A stretch of 64,000 nt of DNA from Anisus vortex (GCA_949126835.1 OX421509.1:9116911-9180910), one strand, 5' to 3'; shown: positions 1-12,256, counted from the first letter of the stretch. Notes: a model not told the origin generated them from the letters alone. Numbers and translations: made by a program.

Positions 1-319
1 AATTATTTTTTTATTTTTTTTAAGTTTTGTTTTTATATCTTGTCTATAACAAGATCAATTCACTGGTCTGAAGGTGGATACTTTAAACTTACTTCATACT
101 TTATCTTATTATCTGTTGATTTTTTATTTATTGTTTTGATTCCCCCTTTCTCCTCTACCCGTGAAGTAGGCCTAGGGGTTTGGGAGGGGGGAGGGGGGAG
201 GAATGAGGGATGGGGCTCACTGGTGGGAAAGCCTAGGCAGCCTCATCAGATTTAAAATCCGTTTTCGGTGCCAGTCCTCACACCCTCCTGTGAAGCTCAA
301 CAATTCATTTATTGTAACA
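1..319. other. Non-coding AT-rich start of window
   Basis: T-rich and AT-rich DNA with a G-rich stretch around 180-220. I see no gene, tRNA or recognisable repeat boundary. The short open frame across 40-255 has no family resemblance and ends in low-complexity G-rich sequence. Confidence 0.6.
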
Positions 320-734
320 CAAGCTACATTGCCCGGCGTTGCCCGGGTGAAAAAAAAAAAGGACTGTCTGGGGTGCAGATAACAAATTTATAAACTACAC
401 TTACTGAATACTTTTAGGAAAGTAAATAAATATTGTAATAGGGTAAAAAAAAAATGTCAAATATTGCCTATATTACAATGTCTTTTGTTTTTAAAAGTTT
501 GAAAAATTAATTGTCGAAAAAAAAAAAGTATAGTCTAACTAGAGAATCGAACCCTGGTCGCCCGTATAGCAGTCCACTACGTTTACCACTGAGCTATCGA
601 AGACACATGACCGATGTGAAAAATTATTAGACGGTATATTGGGCTAGGCTTAGATGGGTCAGTGACACACGTGTTTTCAAATTGACCAATGGGGATCCTC
701 GCGGGGCTTAACACTGTCTTTTTATATATATAGA
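320..734 (-). mobile_element. Putative non-autonomous Helitron-like element with internal tRNA-like segment
   Basis: Read on the minus strand, the element begins with TC followed by an alternating TA stretch (TCTATATATATAAAAAG, ending at 734). It finishes with a GC-rich hairpin (CCCGGGCAACGCCGGG, plus positions 332-347) about 8 bases before a CTTG end at 320-323. A 5' TC, a subterminal hairpin and a CTRR-like end are Helitron hallmarks; here the last bases are CTTG, not a perfect CTRR. Between the ends, at 540-600, lies a minus-strand tRNA-like stretch with A-box-like TAGCTCAGTGG and B-box-like GGTTCGATTC. It is too degenerate in stem pairing to be a functional tRNA. No Rep/helicase coding is present, so it would be non-autonomous. 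A tRNA SINE with a GC-hairpin tail is the alternative. Confidence 0.4.
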
Positions 735-1164
735 TAAATATTATATTAAAAAATACTCCTTTAAAAAATAGGCCTACTCTGTAAAATATAATCTGTACAA
801 ATAGTATGTAAAAAAGTAGAAATCAAAAATCAACTTTAAAAATCCATTTCAAAATAAACCCAAAAACACCCCAAAAGAAAAAAAACCCAGAATAAAAATC
901 AATTTGGAATCGACAGGAATAAGGGCATAGTATGTTCCTGTCCGGCGCGTGACGGAGAAATGATTATCTGCAGTAAACAACCCAGGAATGCTGTCAAGAA
1001 GTGTTTTTCTCCCTCTCCCCACCCCCTCACACAAGTCTCACCCTAGACCACCCCCGACCCCACCCCACCCCCCAGTCCAAAACTCCAAGAAACGTGAGTT
1101 CAGTAAACTTATCCCTACCCCTCCCCCCCCCCCCCCCAATCTACCATGTGCAAGGAAGAACAGA
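735..1164. other. Non-coding; AT-rich then C-rich
   Basis: AT-rich DNA to about 900, then C-rich low-complexity sequence with poly-C runs at about 1005-1135. The proline-rich open frames here are read from C-runs and are not gene-like. Confidence 0.6.
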
Positions 1165-1970
1165 TGCAAATTGAATGTGGAGAGAAAGAAAGAGAAAAAA
1201 AAGAAAGAAATGGAAGAGGAAAATAAATAAAATAAAAAAGAAGAAAAGGGAGAAAATAAAGCTTGGAAAAGGGGGGGGGGGTGAAGGGGGGGCTGGGACG
1301 CAGTGGGGAGTAATAGTGTAAGAGGAAATATTTAAAGGCGATCAAAAGAGGAAGTAAAGGAGGGGGGAGAGGGATGGAGAAAACACTGCAAGATGATGTG
1401 ACATCAGCAGATACTGTGCACTACGTCACAACCCACTTCTCATTGGTTACTTTTTTTTTTACTTTTTTTTACTTCTGGACTTTTTTTTTTTTTTACCAAT
1501 TTAATTACGAGGCCTTTATTGTGCGAGCGTGTGAGCGAGGGTGGAAAAAATGGTTTGGGATCTGAGTGAGGAGAGTAAAGAGAGAGAGAGAGGGAGTGAG
1601 GGGGGTGGGAGAGAGGGGGGGGGAGGAAGAAGGACAGCACAATGTAGATCTCCAGTTACTGTCTGTCTCTGTAAGTGCATTGTGTGACAGGGAGGAAAGA
1701 GGGAGGGAGAGAGGGAGGGAGGAGACTGTCTTTGTTGTTGTCCTCACCATTGACTCTTCAATTGCACTGTCGGAGTGGGTGGGGGGGGGGCTTGTAGGGC
1801 GCTGGAATGACTGAATAAAAAAAGTAAAGGGGAGGGAGAGGGGGGGAGGAGGGAACGGACAAACCGGGTGGATGATGGTTTGTGCAATGGGAGAGAGAGG
1901 GAAGAAGAGAGTTGGGGGAGGGGGGAGGGGATAGAGAGCGAGAGAGAAGTGGAAGGTTTAGTAGAATAAT
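1165..1970 (+). repeat. Purine-rich (GA/GGGA) low-complexity tract
   Basis: A long plus-strand purine-biased region built of GAGA, GGGAGG and G-runs, for example at 1255-1290, 1570-1630, 1690-1725 and 1820-1950, broken by T-runs at 1450-1495. No codon structure. It could form triplex or G-quadruplex structures (inference from composition). Confidence 0.7.
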
Positions 1971-3497
1971 TAACGGATTATGGTTCTTTGTTCAGCAGAC
2001 ATGGCGGCCAGGATCCTCAACCTTTTGACCTACTTTTTTTCCCCCACCATTCTGTATTCCATAAACATGTACACAATAGTGCTGGTTTCCGACGGAGAAA
2101 GAATGACCTTGACCCAGAGACTTTAGAAATTCGATCCCTATGCCTCTTTCCTTTTTTTTTACTCGCGCCCCACGCTACCCTTAATTCAGTCCAGTCTCCG
2201 CCCCTGAGAGGGCACCCCCCCCCCCCGGTTTCACCGTCACCGCCACATCACCCGATGATGCAACGTTTTCAGAAGACACCATATTTATAATTTATTCATT
2301 ATTTATGTATAAACGCATCGGAATTCACAAATGGGATAAAACAGTGGAGGATATATAACCGATATTGCTTCAATTCGTACACATATAGGCCTATCAAGTG
2401 ATATATATGACGTCATTTATGTACGGCCCCATTATATAATATATATATTTAATTATATTTTAATTGGTCGTACTTACATGTCGTCATGTGTTTTTCGCAC
2501 ATAATATTTTTTAATCTCATTTTGTGATCTGGCCTCAAAAACTGACAAACAATTGTATACAATTATCGCTTAGTATGGTATGTAAGAAAATACTATAGGC
2601 CCTACAAGTTTACCATGACAAAATGTTATTTGGAAATAAGCTCAGAAAAAAACAAGCGAATCTTCCGACTCCATTTTTTGTTTGGGGGGGGGGGGGGGGA
2701 TAATTCGCAAATTTAGAATCACAATTCCGTCTTCATGTCGTATTTTTACTGTTATTCGTTGTCCGTAAAAAAAAAAAAATCATCCGTAAAATACTTTATT
2801 ATTACGATGAAGACACATTTGAAATGGTCTTTGATTTATCTCTGTGCATAAACCTCTCTGTGTTTGGTGGACTATTCTAAAAGTCATTTGAGCGCAAAGT
2901 TGAGTATCACAGTGTTTTACGCCACCAACAGAGAGGCGCGTCTTTGAAACGCGAGATCGCAAGTACACAAAAATAGAAAATGTGGAGGAAGAAAAGAGAA
3001 AAAAAAAGCGAGCTGACGGTCGAGGGCATAATTATTGCAGCTGTCACCCCCCAATAGCTCATCGCTTGTACGATTGCTTTGTGTGTGTGTGTGGGGGGGG
3101 GGGGTTAAATAGGTGTGCACACTTGAGTAGTGGGTTAGTGCACTCTGGGTAAGTTGAAGCACGTGCGAGGTGTATACAGTATCGTGTGATGATCACGCCG
3201 AACGACTGACCTCTGCGACTTAGGCATTTTGGGGGTTTGGTGAAGAGATTTCACGACTAAATATTATATATCAGTTAAAATTACAGCATGGTGTTTAGGA
3301 AGTACTTTAGTTTCATAACACGCTAGACTATTATATATTTCATATAGTGTTAAATATTGATATAGCTGATATTGAAAATACTAAGCGTGTATATAAATAA
3401 AGGCATATATATTATTATGAAAGTAGTGTTCTAAAGATTAAGTCCACAAAGTGTATGTAGCTGTTGTGGAAGATATAATTAATTAGTATGAGATATG
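1971..3497. other. Non-coding, mostly AT-rich
   Basis: Contains a C-run at 2215-2227, AT-rich DNA from 2285 to 2760, a G-run at 2685-2699 and a GT/G-run at 3080-3103. Stops are frequent in all frames and I recognise no transposon in it. Confidence 0.55.
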
Positions 3498-3752
3498 TCC
3501 AGTCGGACCGAATCGATTCATAGGGCCGGTTAAGCAGCGTTTCTGTGGCCACGGCATATTAGGGGATTGTGTGGCTAGCACAATGCGCCCAGACGCCTTT
3601 GACCTCACCCCAACTAATGTCAGGTACCCATCAGAGCTGGGTAGACTCAGGGACGTCCTCCAGAACCCGGGAACAAATCCTAGCCTTCACCAGGATTCGA
3701 ACCCAGTACCCTCTGTACAACAACCGAACGCGCTGATTTGTCCAATCGGACT
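3498..3752 (-). mobile_element. SINE-A copy, near full length
   Basis: Minus-strand copy of the tRNA-derived SINE described fully at 34301. Read backwards it keeps the B box (GGATTCGAACC in plus orientation near 3694), the middle block carrying CATCAGAGCTGGGTAGACTC, the block TGTGGCCACGGCATATTAG and a 3' end with a GTCGGACC-like motif. The tRNA-like head is decayed around the A box (plus 3725-3752). No clear target duplication. Confidence 0.85.
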
Positions 3753-5119
3753 AAAATTTAAGTAGATTTAATTATTATACATCTCTCTGGTATGAAATAT
3801 TAACCGATTGGGTAAAAGATACACATCTAGTTGATATAGAAAGTTTATAATATATAGATGGCATTAGTCGGTATACACAATTTTTCCATCAGTTATGAAG
3901 AGTATATTTATTGATATACAAAGTTTATCTACAAGTGGTTTAAAAAAATATATCCAAATGTCATTAAACTATTTTATTAGACACAAAAAAAGGCTATCGA
4001 TATCTAAAGGTGTGAATATCATTTATATTACGTCAGTATATAAAGTATTTTTGAAAAAGATGTATATATAAATTATATTTAATATATCAATTATCTTTTA
4101 TTTTGAACTGCATATAGCTTTTAACAGAACGCCTATTTAAATAATGCTGAAAAGGGCTAATAGAAATACGAGATTTGGGTTTCAATAAAACACTTAGAAC
4201 TCGATCTCAAATTCCATATTATATATATATATATATATTTATATATTTATTCATGTTCTTATGTATTTATTTATTATATGCAGCAATATCGAGAAATGAC
4301 AAGGTCTTTATATAAAAAAAACGTTTCTACAGTATATCATCTGTCACTGAATGGTTCTTTTTATCGTTTTCTTTTCTTGGAATGAGCTAATAAACATAAC
4401 TGTTTATTAAACGCATTAGAAAGTTGGGGAGAAAAGAAAAGAGAAGTGACATGCTGTCTAACTAGGCTATTTCTTCTTTCTTTAAGCACGATAAAAACTC
4501 AATTGCAGATACGCCTAAAGATGTATATAATTACACAAGTCAAATCCCGAGGATTGGAGCGAGCGAGCAGTAATGGGACGAGGGCGGCTAATTTTTTTTC
4601 TTCTTCTTCCGCTAATGAGAGTCCGGCAATTTAGATCTGCCACATAATCTTACTGACGTGATTTGTGTTGTTTTCTTTTTAAAATCTGGCTTCTTACGTC
4701 AACCATCAGCTCTCCCCCCCCCCAACCAACCAGCCCCGTTTTAGCATAAAAGTCTTACATGCAGCAGAGTTATGTAAGACGGTAGGTGTGGTCTCGTGTC
4801 CCTCCTTTCCGATAACCCGGGTTGGTGGGTGGCGGGTCCGGCGTGGGGGAGGGGAGCGGAGAGAGAGGCGGGCTGAAAGGGATATCTAATTACTTCATTA
4901 CTTTTAATCATAGATGATAATTTTTCTGATTGGCCGACGAGTCTTAAGGACATTTTTGTTGTTGTTGATTATTTGTGCATTGCAATGTCCGTAAGATTTT
5001 TATGACTGAAAAGATTGGGTGGGGGGGGGGCGTGGCACTGGTATAAATTGCTCAGTGTCAAATTTTTTTTTTTTTTTATTTTTTTTTTTTATTATTATTA
5101 TTATTTGTATTTTTTTGGT
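3753..5119. other. Non-coding AT-rich DNA
   Basis: AT-rich with many ATATAT words, including an (AT)n microsatellite near 4218-4240, a C-run at 4717-4724, a G-run at 5020-5030 and T-runs at 5061-5090. No gene or classifiable element seen. Confidence 0.55.
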
Positions 5120-5208
5120 TTGCCAGCCACACTATCCCAGAAACCACAGAAACTGGTCAACGCTGCTTCACCAGCCCTATGGTCATATAGGTCCGAATGG
5201 TACTTTTT
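5120..5208 (+). mobile_element. SINE-A 3' fragment
   Basis: About 90 bp matching only the SINE-A 3' end: GCCAGCCACACTATCCCAG, the ACTGGTCAACGCTGCTTCAC block and a terminal GGTCCGAATGG. The tRNA head is missing. A T-rich run lies directly upstream, so 5' truncation on insertion or later loss are both possible. Confidence 0.75.
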
Positions 5209-5310
5209 TTTCTCTTCACGTGTAGCTACTTATTTCTAGTGAAATTTTGAGATTGATTAAAAAAAATTTTCCTCATTAATTTGTTATGTTCTGATCTGTT
5301 CCCGCCAAGA

Positions 5311-5490
5311 CTGTGTTGGCGTAGACACTTACGCTGTGTACATTGTTGGTGTAGACACTTACGCTGTGTACATTGTTGGTGTAGACACTTACGCTGTGTA
5401 CATTGTTGGTGTAGACACTTACGCTGTATACATTGTTGGTGTAGACACTTACGCTGTGTACATTGTTGGTGTAGACTCCTACGTTGTGTA
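5311..5490 (+). repeat. 30-bp minisatellite, 6 copies
   Basis: Six head-to-tail 30-bp units (core TTGGTGTAGACACTTACGC) starting at 5311, 5341, 5371, 5401, 5431 and 5461. The inner four are identical except for one base in the unit at 5401. The first and last are more diverged, as in unequal exchange. Because 30 is a multiple of 3, two plus-strand frames stay open and would encode 10-residue repeats; flanking codons show no gene, so I treat them as by-products. Confidence 0.95.
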
Positions 5491-7081
5491 CATTTCCAGA
5501 GAAGAGACGGTGGGACGCAATAGCCCCCTTTTAAATGCAGATGACATTACATGCCATGACATAGCTTGACATGCCCGGCGTGCACAGAAAATGTTAATGA
5601 GAGTGAGAGAGAGAGTAAAAGAGAGAGAGAGAGAGTGAAACAGAAAGCTGAGGTGGGCGCGGGGGAATGACTGACCAGCTATTGATGGCTCAAGCCATCG
5701 CGCTGGACTCAAGAGGACTGTCAGGCGGCTTTTTGTATGGTGGTGGTGGGGGGGGGAGGATTCTGGAGCTGACCCCTGATGCAGTGGTTGACACACTCAG
5801 AGACACACGCGCGCATGCGACGGTTACGTCAGCTTATTGATTCCTGGGGAGAGCAACCTCGGGAGAAATTAGGTCAGTGCCGAGATCAAATAATGGCCGG
5901 GGGAAGAAACGACGAGCACAAGAGCGAGGGCGGTTTGGGGGGGGGGGGCGGAGGGGGGATAGAGCTGCACCATGTAGAATGTGGTGCGCCCTTCTTCTTT
6001 TTCGAGTTCCCCCCCTCTCTGCCTCCCCCACATGCACACGTACCCAGAGCCACGACATGTGCGGGCATCATGGCACATTAGTTAAGGAGAGGCCGCAGAT
6101 GGCTCTTGGAGGGTAGAGAAAGAATAAAGAAGTTGGATAATGGGGGGGGGGGGTGTTGGTAAAGTACCTAAAAAATGGCCATTGCCCCCTCGCCTTCCCC
6201 ACTTTCCTCCCATCCGCAACAAAAGGATGAGAATAAATGACATGGATGAATTATTGAAAAAAAAAATGTTTTCTAAATTTTGAAAATAGACATATTAAAA
6301 CATAATTATTTTTGATATAACAAAATTAATTAAAGCCGAAACGGTATATAATTCATACTCTATAGTGGAGATATTGCATTACATATAAAAGAAAAAAAAA
6401 ACGCTCCATTGTCATTAATGAACATTAAATTACAAAGCTAATGCATGCCATATTAAATTTAAAAAAAAAATCTTTTATCAGGAATACTAAGGCAGAGAAA
6501 AGATCAGAGGCTAAATATAGTAACACGACTACCCGATCATTGATTTAACAAAACTTGGTTGTTACTTCCTGTCATCTGGCTGAGCTCTCGTCGGGAAGGG
6601 GGGGGGGGCGTATCGTATTCATATGCGCATGTGTTCTAATACGCGGTCGATTTGTGTATGTGTCTATATAAAAAAAATAACACATATAACATACACATAT
6701 GTATGCATTTGTGTGTTATTGAGTTTATTTATTCATTATGCACGTGGGTTCCCGATTGATATGTGTTAGTGTAGAATCTGAGTGGGCTAGAATTTGTTGA
6801 AAAGTTATGTTGATTCTTACCTGACTACGAACAGAGCCTAACCGAGTAAATATCTACTCGATTTCCATTAAGTACATACTGTTTCTTCAAATCCAGTTAC
6901 GAACCGAGTTATTAGGGCGTTAAGTTAAACTGATAAAGTCCGTATTATATAATATATATATAAAAAAAAAAGAACTTTTATTTAAAGAAAATTAAAATTT
7001 CATTGTTCGTGACTATTTGTGTACGAAGTATTTTGCCGAGGAAAATACTTGCTGAAAACGGGATGTTCCACCGAGGCGGAA
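5491..7081. other. Non-coding; GA microsatellite, G-runs, AT-rich tract
   Basis: Holds an imperfect GA microsatellite at 5602-5637, G-runs near 5937-5950 and 6140-6153, AT-rich DNA from 6230 to 6500 and an AT-rich patch at 6940-6975. No supported gene. Confidence 0.55.
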
Positions 7082-7142
7082 AGACGACATACCGGTAATA
7101 AGAAAAACGAAAAATACAGAAAGAACAGAAATACAGAAAGAC

Positions 7143-7674
7143 GACAAATACTGAAATATGACAAATACTGAAATACGACAAATACTGAAATACGACAAAT
7201 ACTGAAATACGACAAATACTGAAATACGACAAATACTGAAATACGACAAAAACTGAAATACGACAAATACTGAAATACGACAAATACTGAAATATGACAA
7301 ATACTGAAATACGACAAAAACTGAAATACGACAAATACTGAAATACGACAAATACTGAAATACGACAAATACTGAAATACGACAAAAACTGAAATACGAC
7401 AAATACTGAAATACGACAAATACTGAAATACGACAAATACTGAAATACGACAAATACTGAAATACGACAAATACTGAAATACGACAAATACTGAAATACG
7501 ACAAATACTGAAATACGACAAATACTGAAATACGACAAAAACTGAAATACGACAAATACTGAAATACGACAAATACTGAAATACGACAAATACTGAAATA
7601 CGACAAATACTGAAATACGACAAATACTGAAATACGACAAATACTGAAATACGACAAATACTGAAATACGACAA
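7143..7674 (+). repeat. 17-bp satellite-like array, 31 copies
   Basis: Units of GACAAATACTGAAATAC run in exact 17-bp register from 7143 to 7669, that is 31 complete units plus a partial one. Variant units carrying GACAAAAACTG start at 7245, 7313, 7381 and 7534; the spacings are 68, 68 and 153 bp, all multiples of 17. TATGAC variants occur at 7160 and 7296. A decayed lead-in (AAATACAGAAAG-type) occupies about 7100-7142. Three overlapping minus-strand open frames of 220-230 codons cross the array because 17 is not a multiple of 3 and the 51-bp triple unit lacks stops in any minus frame. They are not proteins. Confidence 0.97.
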
Positions 7675-9121
7675 TTCGCGTCAAGCGTCTTGCTGTTTTC
7701 TCCAAGAACTCTCTCTAGAAGACAGGTACAAGTGCATCAGAAAACACTGGGCGACCGCGAATAAAGAAAAAAACCAAGTCAGTGACGCTCTGAGAGTACT
7801 AAAGAAAATAAAACAAACTTTTTTTGTTTTGTCAACTTAGAGTGATGAAGACTTACAGGTCGGTCGGGGGACATCCGCAAGTTATTCCGTTTTTTGTGTC
7901 CTCCTCACCAGCGGAGACGGTTAAGGGCCGACGCCTTGCCACCCCCCCCCCACCTTCCTCACTTGCCATCTCTCATCTAGAACTCGAAGCCTCGAACCCA
8001 TTTCCTCCCACTCCGGTAAGAGTGGACACAGCCACACACGCCCGGGCGCACGCACTTTCACGTGGGGTGGTTAGGGGGCGGTTAGTCAGGGGCGTGTGCG
8101 CGTGTTGTGGTTGCATGGCATAGTTCTAAGTCCCCTTTTCCGCCCCCAGCCCTACTTCTCATTTCACCCTATAATCACTCCACACCCACCCACCCCCCCT
8201 CCCAGTGTTCCTCCCGCTCACCAACTGTCATGCCTGTCTTGCGGGATGATGCTCTATGACACTCGTTTTCTTTTTTTTTTTATATAATTATTATTTTTTT
8301 TTTTTTTTTTTTGAAAACCCTAAACCCGCCGAACCCTATTCTGAAAACTGTGGTTTGTCAACACTTGTACGAGCATGCCCGGTGGTGCCGCCATAGATTT
8401 CCGGTTGTGAAGTGTGTGGGTGTGTGGAGTGGGGGCGGGGGGTGGGAGAGAAGAGCCCGAAATGGGGAGGTGTGGGGGGGGGGGAGAAGGGTGATCTGTC
8501 ATAGTTTGTTTGTGTGTGTATTGGAGGTGGGCGTGAAGGAGGTGAGGGAAATTAGCCGGGGGACGGTGTAGAATTAGGGTATTACTCGGACAGGAGGGCG
8601 CTGGTGTGGGCGGGGGGCTGTCCGAGAGGTCGCATCTCTCTCTTTACCTTTTTTCATCCCCACACCCCAATTACATACGCCTCCCGTTACCCTTTAGATG
8701 ATATATCAGCGCCCCTCCCCACACCCCCAGCATTACATACCCTTCATCCTTTCCCGGAGCCCCAAAAGTATTTTTTAAAAAGTATACACCCTCTTAAAAA
8801 AAAATGGGAGAAGGCAAACAGGGGTTTGGGAGGGCGGGCGGGAGGGAGGTTCGCTTCGAAAATGTAAAAGATGCAGTTAGTGCCCAGGGCGCCCCCCCCC
8901 CCCACAGTGTCCGGTCCGCTTTCGCTTCATGCACATTTCGGGAGGGGAGGGGAACGGAGGAGGGGCGGACGGTGGGTGACAGAGTGAGTGAAGGGCAGGG
9001 TGGAGGGAGGTGTTGGTGGGTGGGGGTGATGGTGGCCATCTGACGTAATAACACCGCCACAGTTGGTGGAATATTTGAGAGAACAGGATTGGCAGGTCAA
9101 GCGAGGCGTCAGCGAAATGGA
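7675..9121. other. Non-coding; homopolymer-rich
   Basis: Contains C-runs (7942-7951, 8891-8902), G-runs (8474-8485), a long T-run at 8289-8312 and G-rich blocks around 8600 and 8820-9030. Short open frames are all proline/glycine-rich readings of these runs. Confidence 0.55.
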
Positions 9122-9232
9122 ATTAGAGAGAAAGAAAGAGAGAGAGAGAAAGGAAGACTTGGAAATATTTTATCTCTCTTCTCGCCTTCTCTCTCTCTCT
9201 CTCTCTCTCACACATACTCTCTCTCTCTCTAA
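9122..9232. repeat. GA microsatellite facing a CT microsatellite
   Basis: An imperfect (GA)n purine tract at about 9124-9155 is followed after roughly 30 bp by (CT)n at about 9185-9232. The two are complementary and could pair as an imperfect hairpin, although they may be two independent microsatellites. Confidence 0.75.
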
Positions 9233-11906
9233 TAAAAGTTCAATGACATAAGACAATACGTAGGCACAATGCATTGACACATTTATATCAATACTTTGCA
9301 CCACAAGTGCACCATACAAGCACCGTAACAACTTATGAATCCATGATATGTAAGTGCATGCTTGACTTATCTTTAATCCAGAGTTTTAGTTAAATTTAGA
9401 TCGATTTACTATTGAGAAATGATTGTCTTGTATATATATATGCAGTTATATGCAGATAGATATATTAAATAGAAATAGACATATTAAATAGATTAGATAG
9501 TTTAGATATATTAAACAGATTAGATCGACTAGATAGATTAGATAATTGGATACATTTCATAAATGACCCACTTGTTTAAACAGTGACACTTTTGTTAACC
9601 ATTTCCTCAATTTCAATCTTTTCTGTTTTGTATTGTTCCAAGGCGTCCATGTGAAGCCTTGGTCAAGGAGTACCATGTATATCTCTCTCTATATTTTTAT
9701 ATAACTTATATTTGACCCAATCACACATGGAACTTTCTGTGTTGTTGTTCTTTATGGTCATGTCCCAATATTGCAAAACAAAATCCTTCTAGACGCTTAC
9801 AAATATACACTCACCTCAATTCTCCTCTTCACTTAGTATATCTCCATAATATATTCTAATTCAAGTGCTTACCTGAAAAGAATGAAGAAAGAAAATGGTG
9901 GTTAATAATAATAATAAAAGTAATAATTTTCAAGAGAGTTGTTTAGCGCGTAGAGTTTTTTTTTTTCAATTGCATTTCTACTCATATTATTATATACTTT
10001 AAAATAACACACAACATTTCTGTTAAATTTGTTCTATTTTTTTTTCTTTGTATTTGAAGGGGGTGGTGCGATAATGTCATAGATATCACGCCGGGTACTC
10101 ATACGTGGATGTATCTGTATGTGGCCGGGCCCGCAGCCAGACGGATAGATGAACGGTGCCTCGGTTCATAAGAACATCGAAAATATATTATGTTTTTTCC
10201 GATGGTCATTAGCGCCCCCCCCCCCCCATAAAATGGTCGTTCGTCCCCCCAGGTTGGGAACCGCTGCTCTAAACGTATCTACCAATTATGGCTCTGCGTC
10301 TACTATTACACTAGTGCAATTGGAGGCCTCCGGAGTACGTCACAAACAGGGAAATATCGCAGTAATGCCCACAGAACTATTGTAGCTCTTCTACTGACCG
10401 CTGACTTGAATAAAAAGAAAATGGCGGAAGCCGAGCTTCACTTTTTGTGATTGTGCATATAGGGATTACGCATTCTGTTCTATACCTATTATGTGGTAAG
10501 GCCTCGGTTTTCAGTAGGTCATGTTTACGCTAAATAGCTCCGATGAAGGGAAATATAAACATCGAACTACACCAAAACATCAGTACGATTCAGATGCCGC
10601 ACTCAAGGGGGGGGGGGGGCGCCCGAGATGATGGTGGAGCGAAAATAATAGGGCGATTCGCTAGCGATAACACCCCATTTCCAATGTCAGAGCTAACTGA
10701 ATCAAGTGGGGGAAAGGGGGGGGGTGTTCGGCTACTCAAGCTACGACCAGTGGTCGAAATAATGTGGTCGGATTTACGTCTAATTTCTAAGATCCCATCG
10801 TAACCAAGCGAGCGGTTCACGAAAGGAAGACATTTGGCGAGCGCAACAATGACAGGGCGCTGGGCTGCGACAGACAGACCAACACACACTTGAGTTCTGA
10901 CTTTCTTATTCTTCTCTTTCAAGTCCCAATCGTTGCGCCATCACTTCAAAAAAACTAGATGATTTTCTACCAAAATATGATTAATCCGCTCTCTCGCTAT
11001 CATTTCAAAGCTAAAAAAAATAATAAATAAAATGACAGTTTGACAGGCGCGCAGACACGCTGATAGACAGATTCCGACCTCTCACTACCCCCCCCTCCCA
11101 CCCCAATCACCCCCTCCAACACCAACACTTCCACCACCCTTGAGCCCCCCCTCCCACCCCCTCGACCTTGCACATTTCTCTGATTGGCGTCTGCACTGAC
11201 ACACTGACAGTCCAAAAGAAAGACAAACAACCAACGGTTGGAAAAAAAAAACCAAACAACCCCAAAAAAAAGTAACAAGATTGGTGGTTGCTATTTGGGG
11301 TTGGCTCTTTTTTTCTTTCTTCTTCTTTAAATTGTGTCTTAAATAACGGAATGGGTCAGAAGACCAACCAACAAACACAAAATGGTAGCCGCTGCTACAC
11401 TGCTACACTGGTGACCCACACGGGTAGCGATTTTTTTGTTGTCAGTTGTTCGTGTCTCTTGCGTCCCCGCAACTACATCAGCTACACTGGAATTTTTTCC
11501 AGTTAATTAGAAAAACTTTTTTTTTGTTTGATATTACAATATTAAATTTTATGTTAGGAATGGGGCGTGTGCCTGGTGGATCGCGTTCTACAGACGGCTC
11601 CTATAAGGATATTTTTATAAGGCGCGCAAAATTTTTTTTTTTATATTGTCACTATTAATCAAACCGCTTATTTTTTTTTAAATAACCATATAAGAGACAG
11701 AGAGAGAGAGAGAGAGACAGGGGGATAGAGAGAGGGAGAAAGGGGAGAGACGGGAAGAATAAATAAACACGTTCCATTAAAAAGAATAAAAGCCATAAAC
11801 AGTTTACATATTATAGACTCAAACTATTTATCATCAATTTTAGTTGTCATAAAATGAAAAAAAAAATGAATTGAAAATAGTACGTTCAAATGATACTGAT
11901 GATAAA
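9233..11906. other. Non-coding; degenerate repeats and a hAT-like end
   Basis: Includes a decayed A/T tandem stretch at 9455-9545 (ATATTAAATAGATTAGATA-type), TAA repeats at 9905-9920, C-runs at 10215-10227, G-runs at 10608-10619 and a GA microsatellite at 11696-11720. No exon with convincing codon content or splice context. Confidence 0.5.
10247..10268 (-). mobile_element. hAT-like terminal inverted repeat, orphan
   Basis: CCAGGTTGGGAACCGCTGCTC, read on the minus strand, gives AGCGGTTCCCAACCTGG, a typical hAT-superfamily MITE end. I could not find the partner end upstream, so this is probably a truncated relic. Short motif, so chance is possible. Confidence 0.35.
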
Positions 11907-12145
11907 AAGCAGCGTTCGCCAGTTTCTGCGGGCCACGGCATACTAGGTGGATTGTGTGGCCAGCACAATGCACAGCCACCTTTACTTTACCAACAACTTA
12001 ATGTCAGGTCACCATCAGAGCTGGGTAGACTCAGGGACACCTTGCTCCGGACCAAGGAACAAATTCTAGCCTTCGCCAGGATTCGAACCCAGGACCCAGG
12101 TACGCCAGCCGAACGCGCTGCCTACTCGGCCTCTGTGGCCCTCCA
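11907..12145 (-). mobile_element. SINE-A copy, near full length
   Basis: Minus-strand SINE-A with a complete B box (GGATTCGAACCCAGG near 12080), A-box remnant near 12127-12137 (ACTCGGCCTC), the ATCAGAGCTGGGTAGACTCA block and the CACGGCATACTAGG block. The far 3' end is truncated at AAGCAGCGTTCGCCAG, so the terminal GGGATAC motif is missing. A (CT)n microsatellite begins about 60 bp beyond its head. Confidence 0.88.
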
Positions 12146-12205
12146 GGGTAAGACATAAAGATAGAAATAAAGATGTAAAGGTGCTTTAAATTCCATACTA
12201 TAACC

Positions 12206-12206
12206 A

Positions 12207-12254
<48 letters not shown>
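12206..12254 (+). repeat. (CT)n microsatellite
   Basis: Uninterrupted CT dinucleotide run of roughly 48 bp between the SINE-A copy at 11907 and the MITE-C copy at 12302. Confidence 0.97.

Positions 12255-12256
<2 letters not shown>

Noticed and set aside
540..605. tRNA gene on the minus strand
   Set aside because: tRNA-like boxes are present but the anticodon and T stems pair poorly; more likely part of a repeat.
6978..7705. Three minus-strand open frames of 220-230 codons, Phe/Ser/Val-rich like a membrane protein
   Set aside because: All three frames are open over the same 17-bp tandem repeat; this is a property of the unit, not coding conservation.
9641..9665. Small hairpin CCAAGGC...GCCTTGG
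   Set aside because: Seven-base stem with a loop of about 11 bases is expected by chance in 64 kb and has no context suggesting function.
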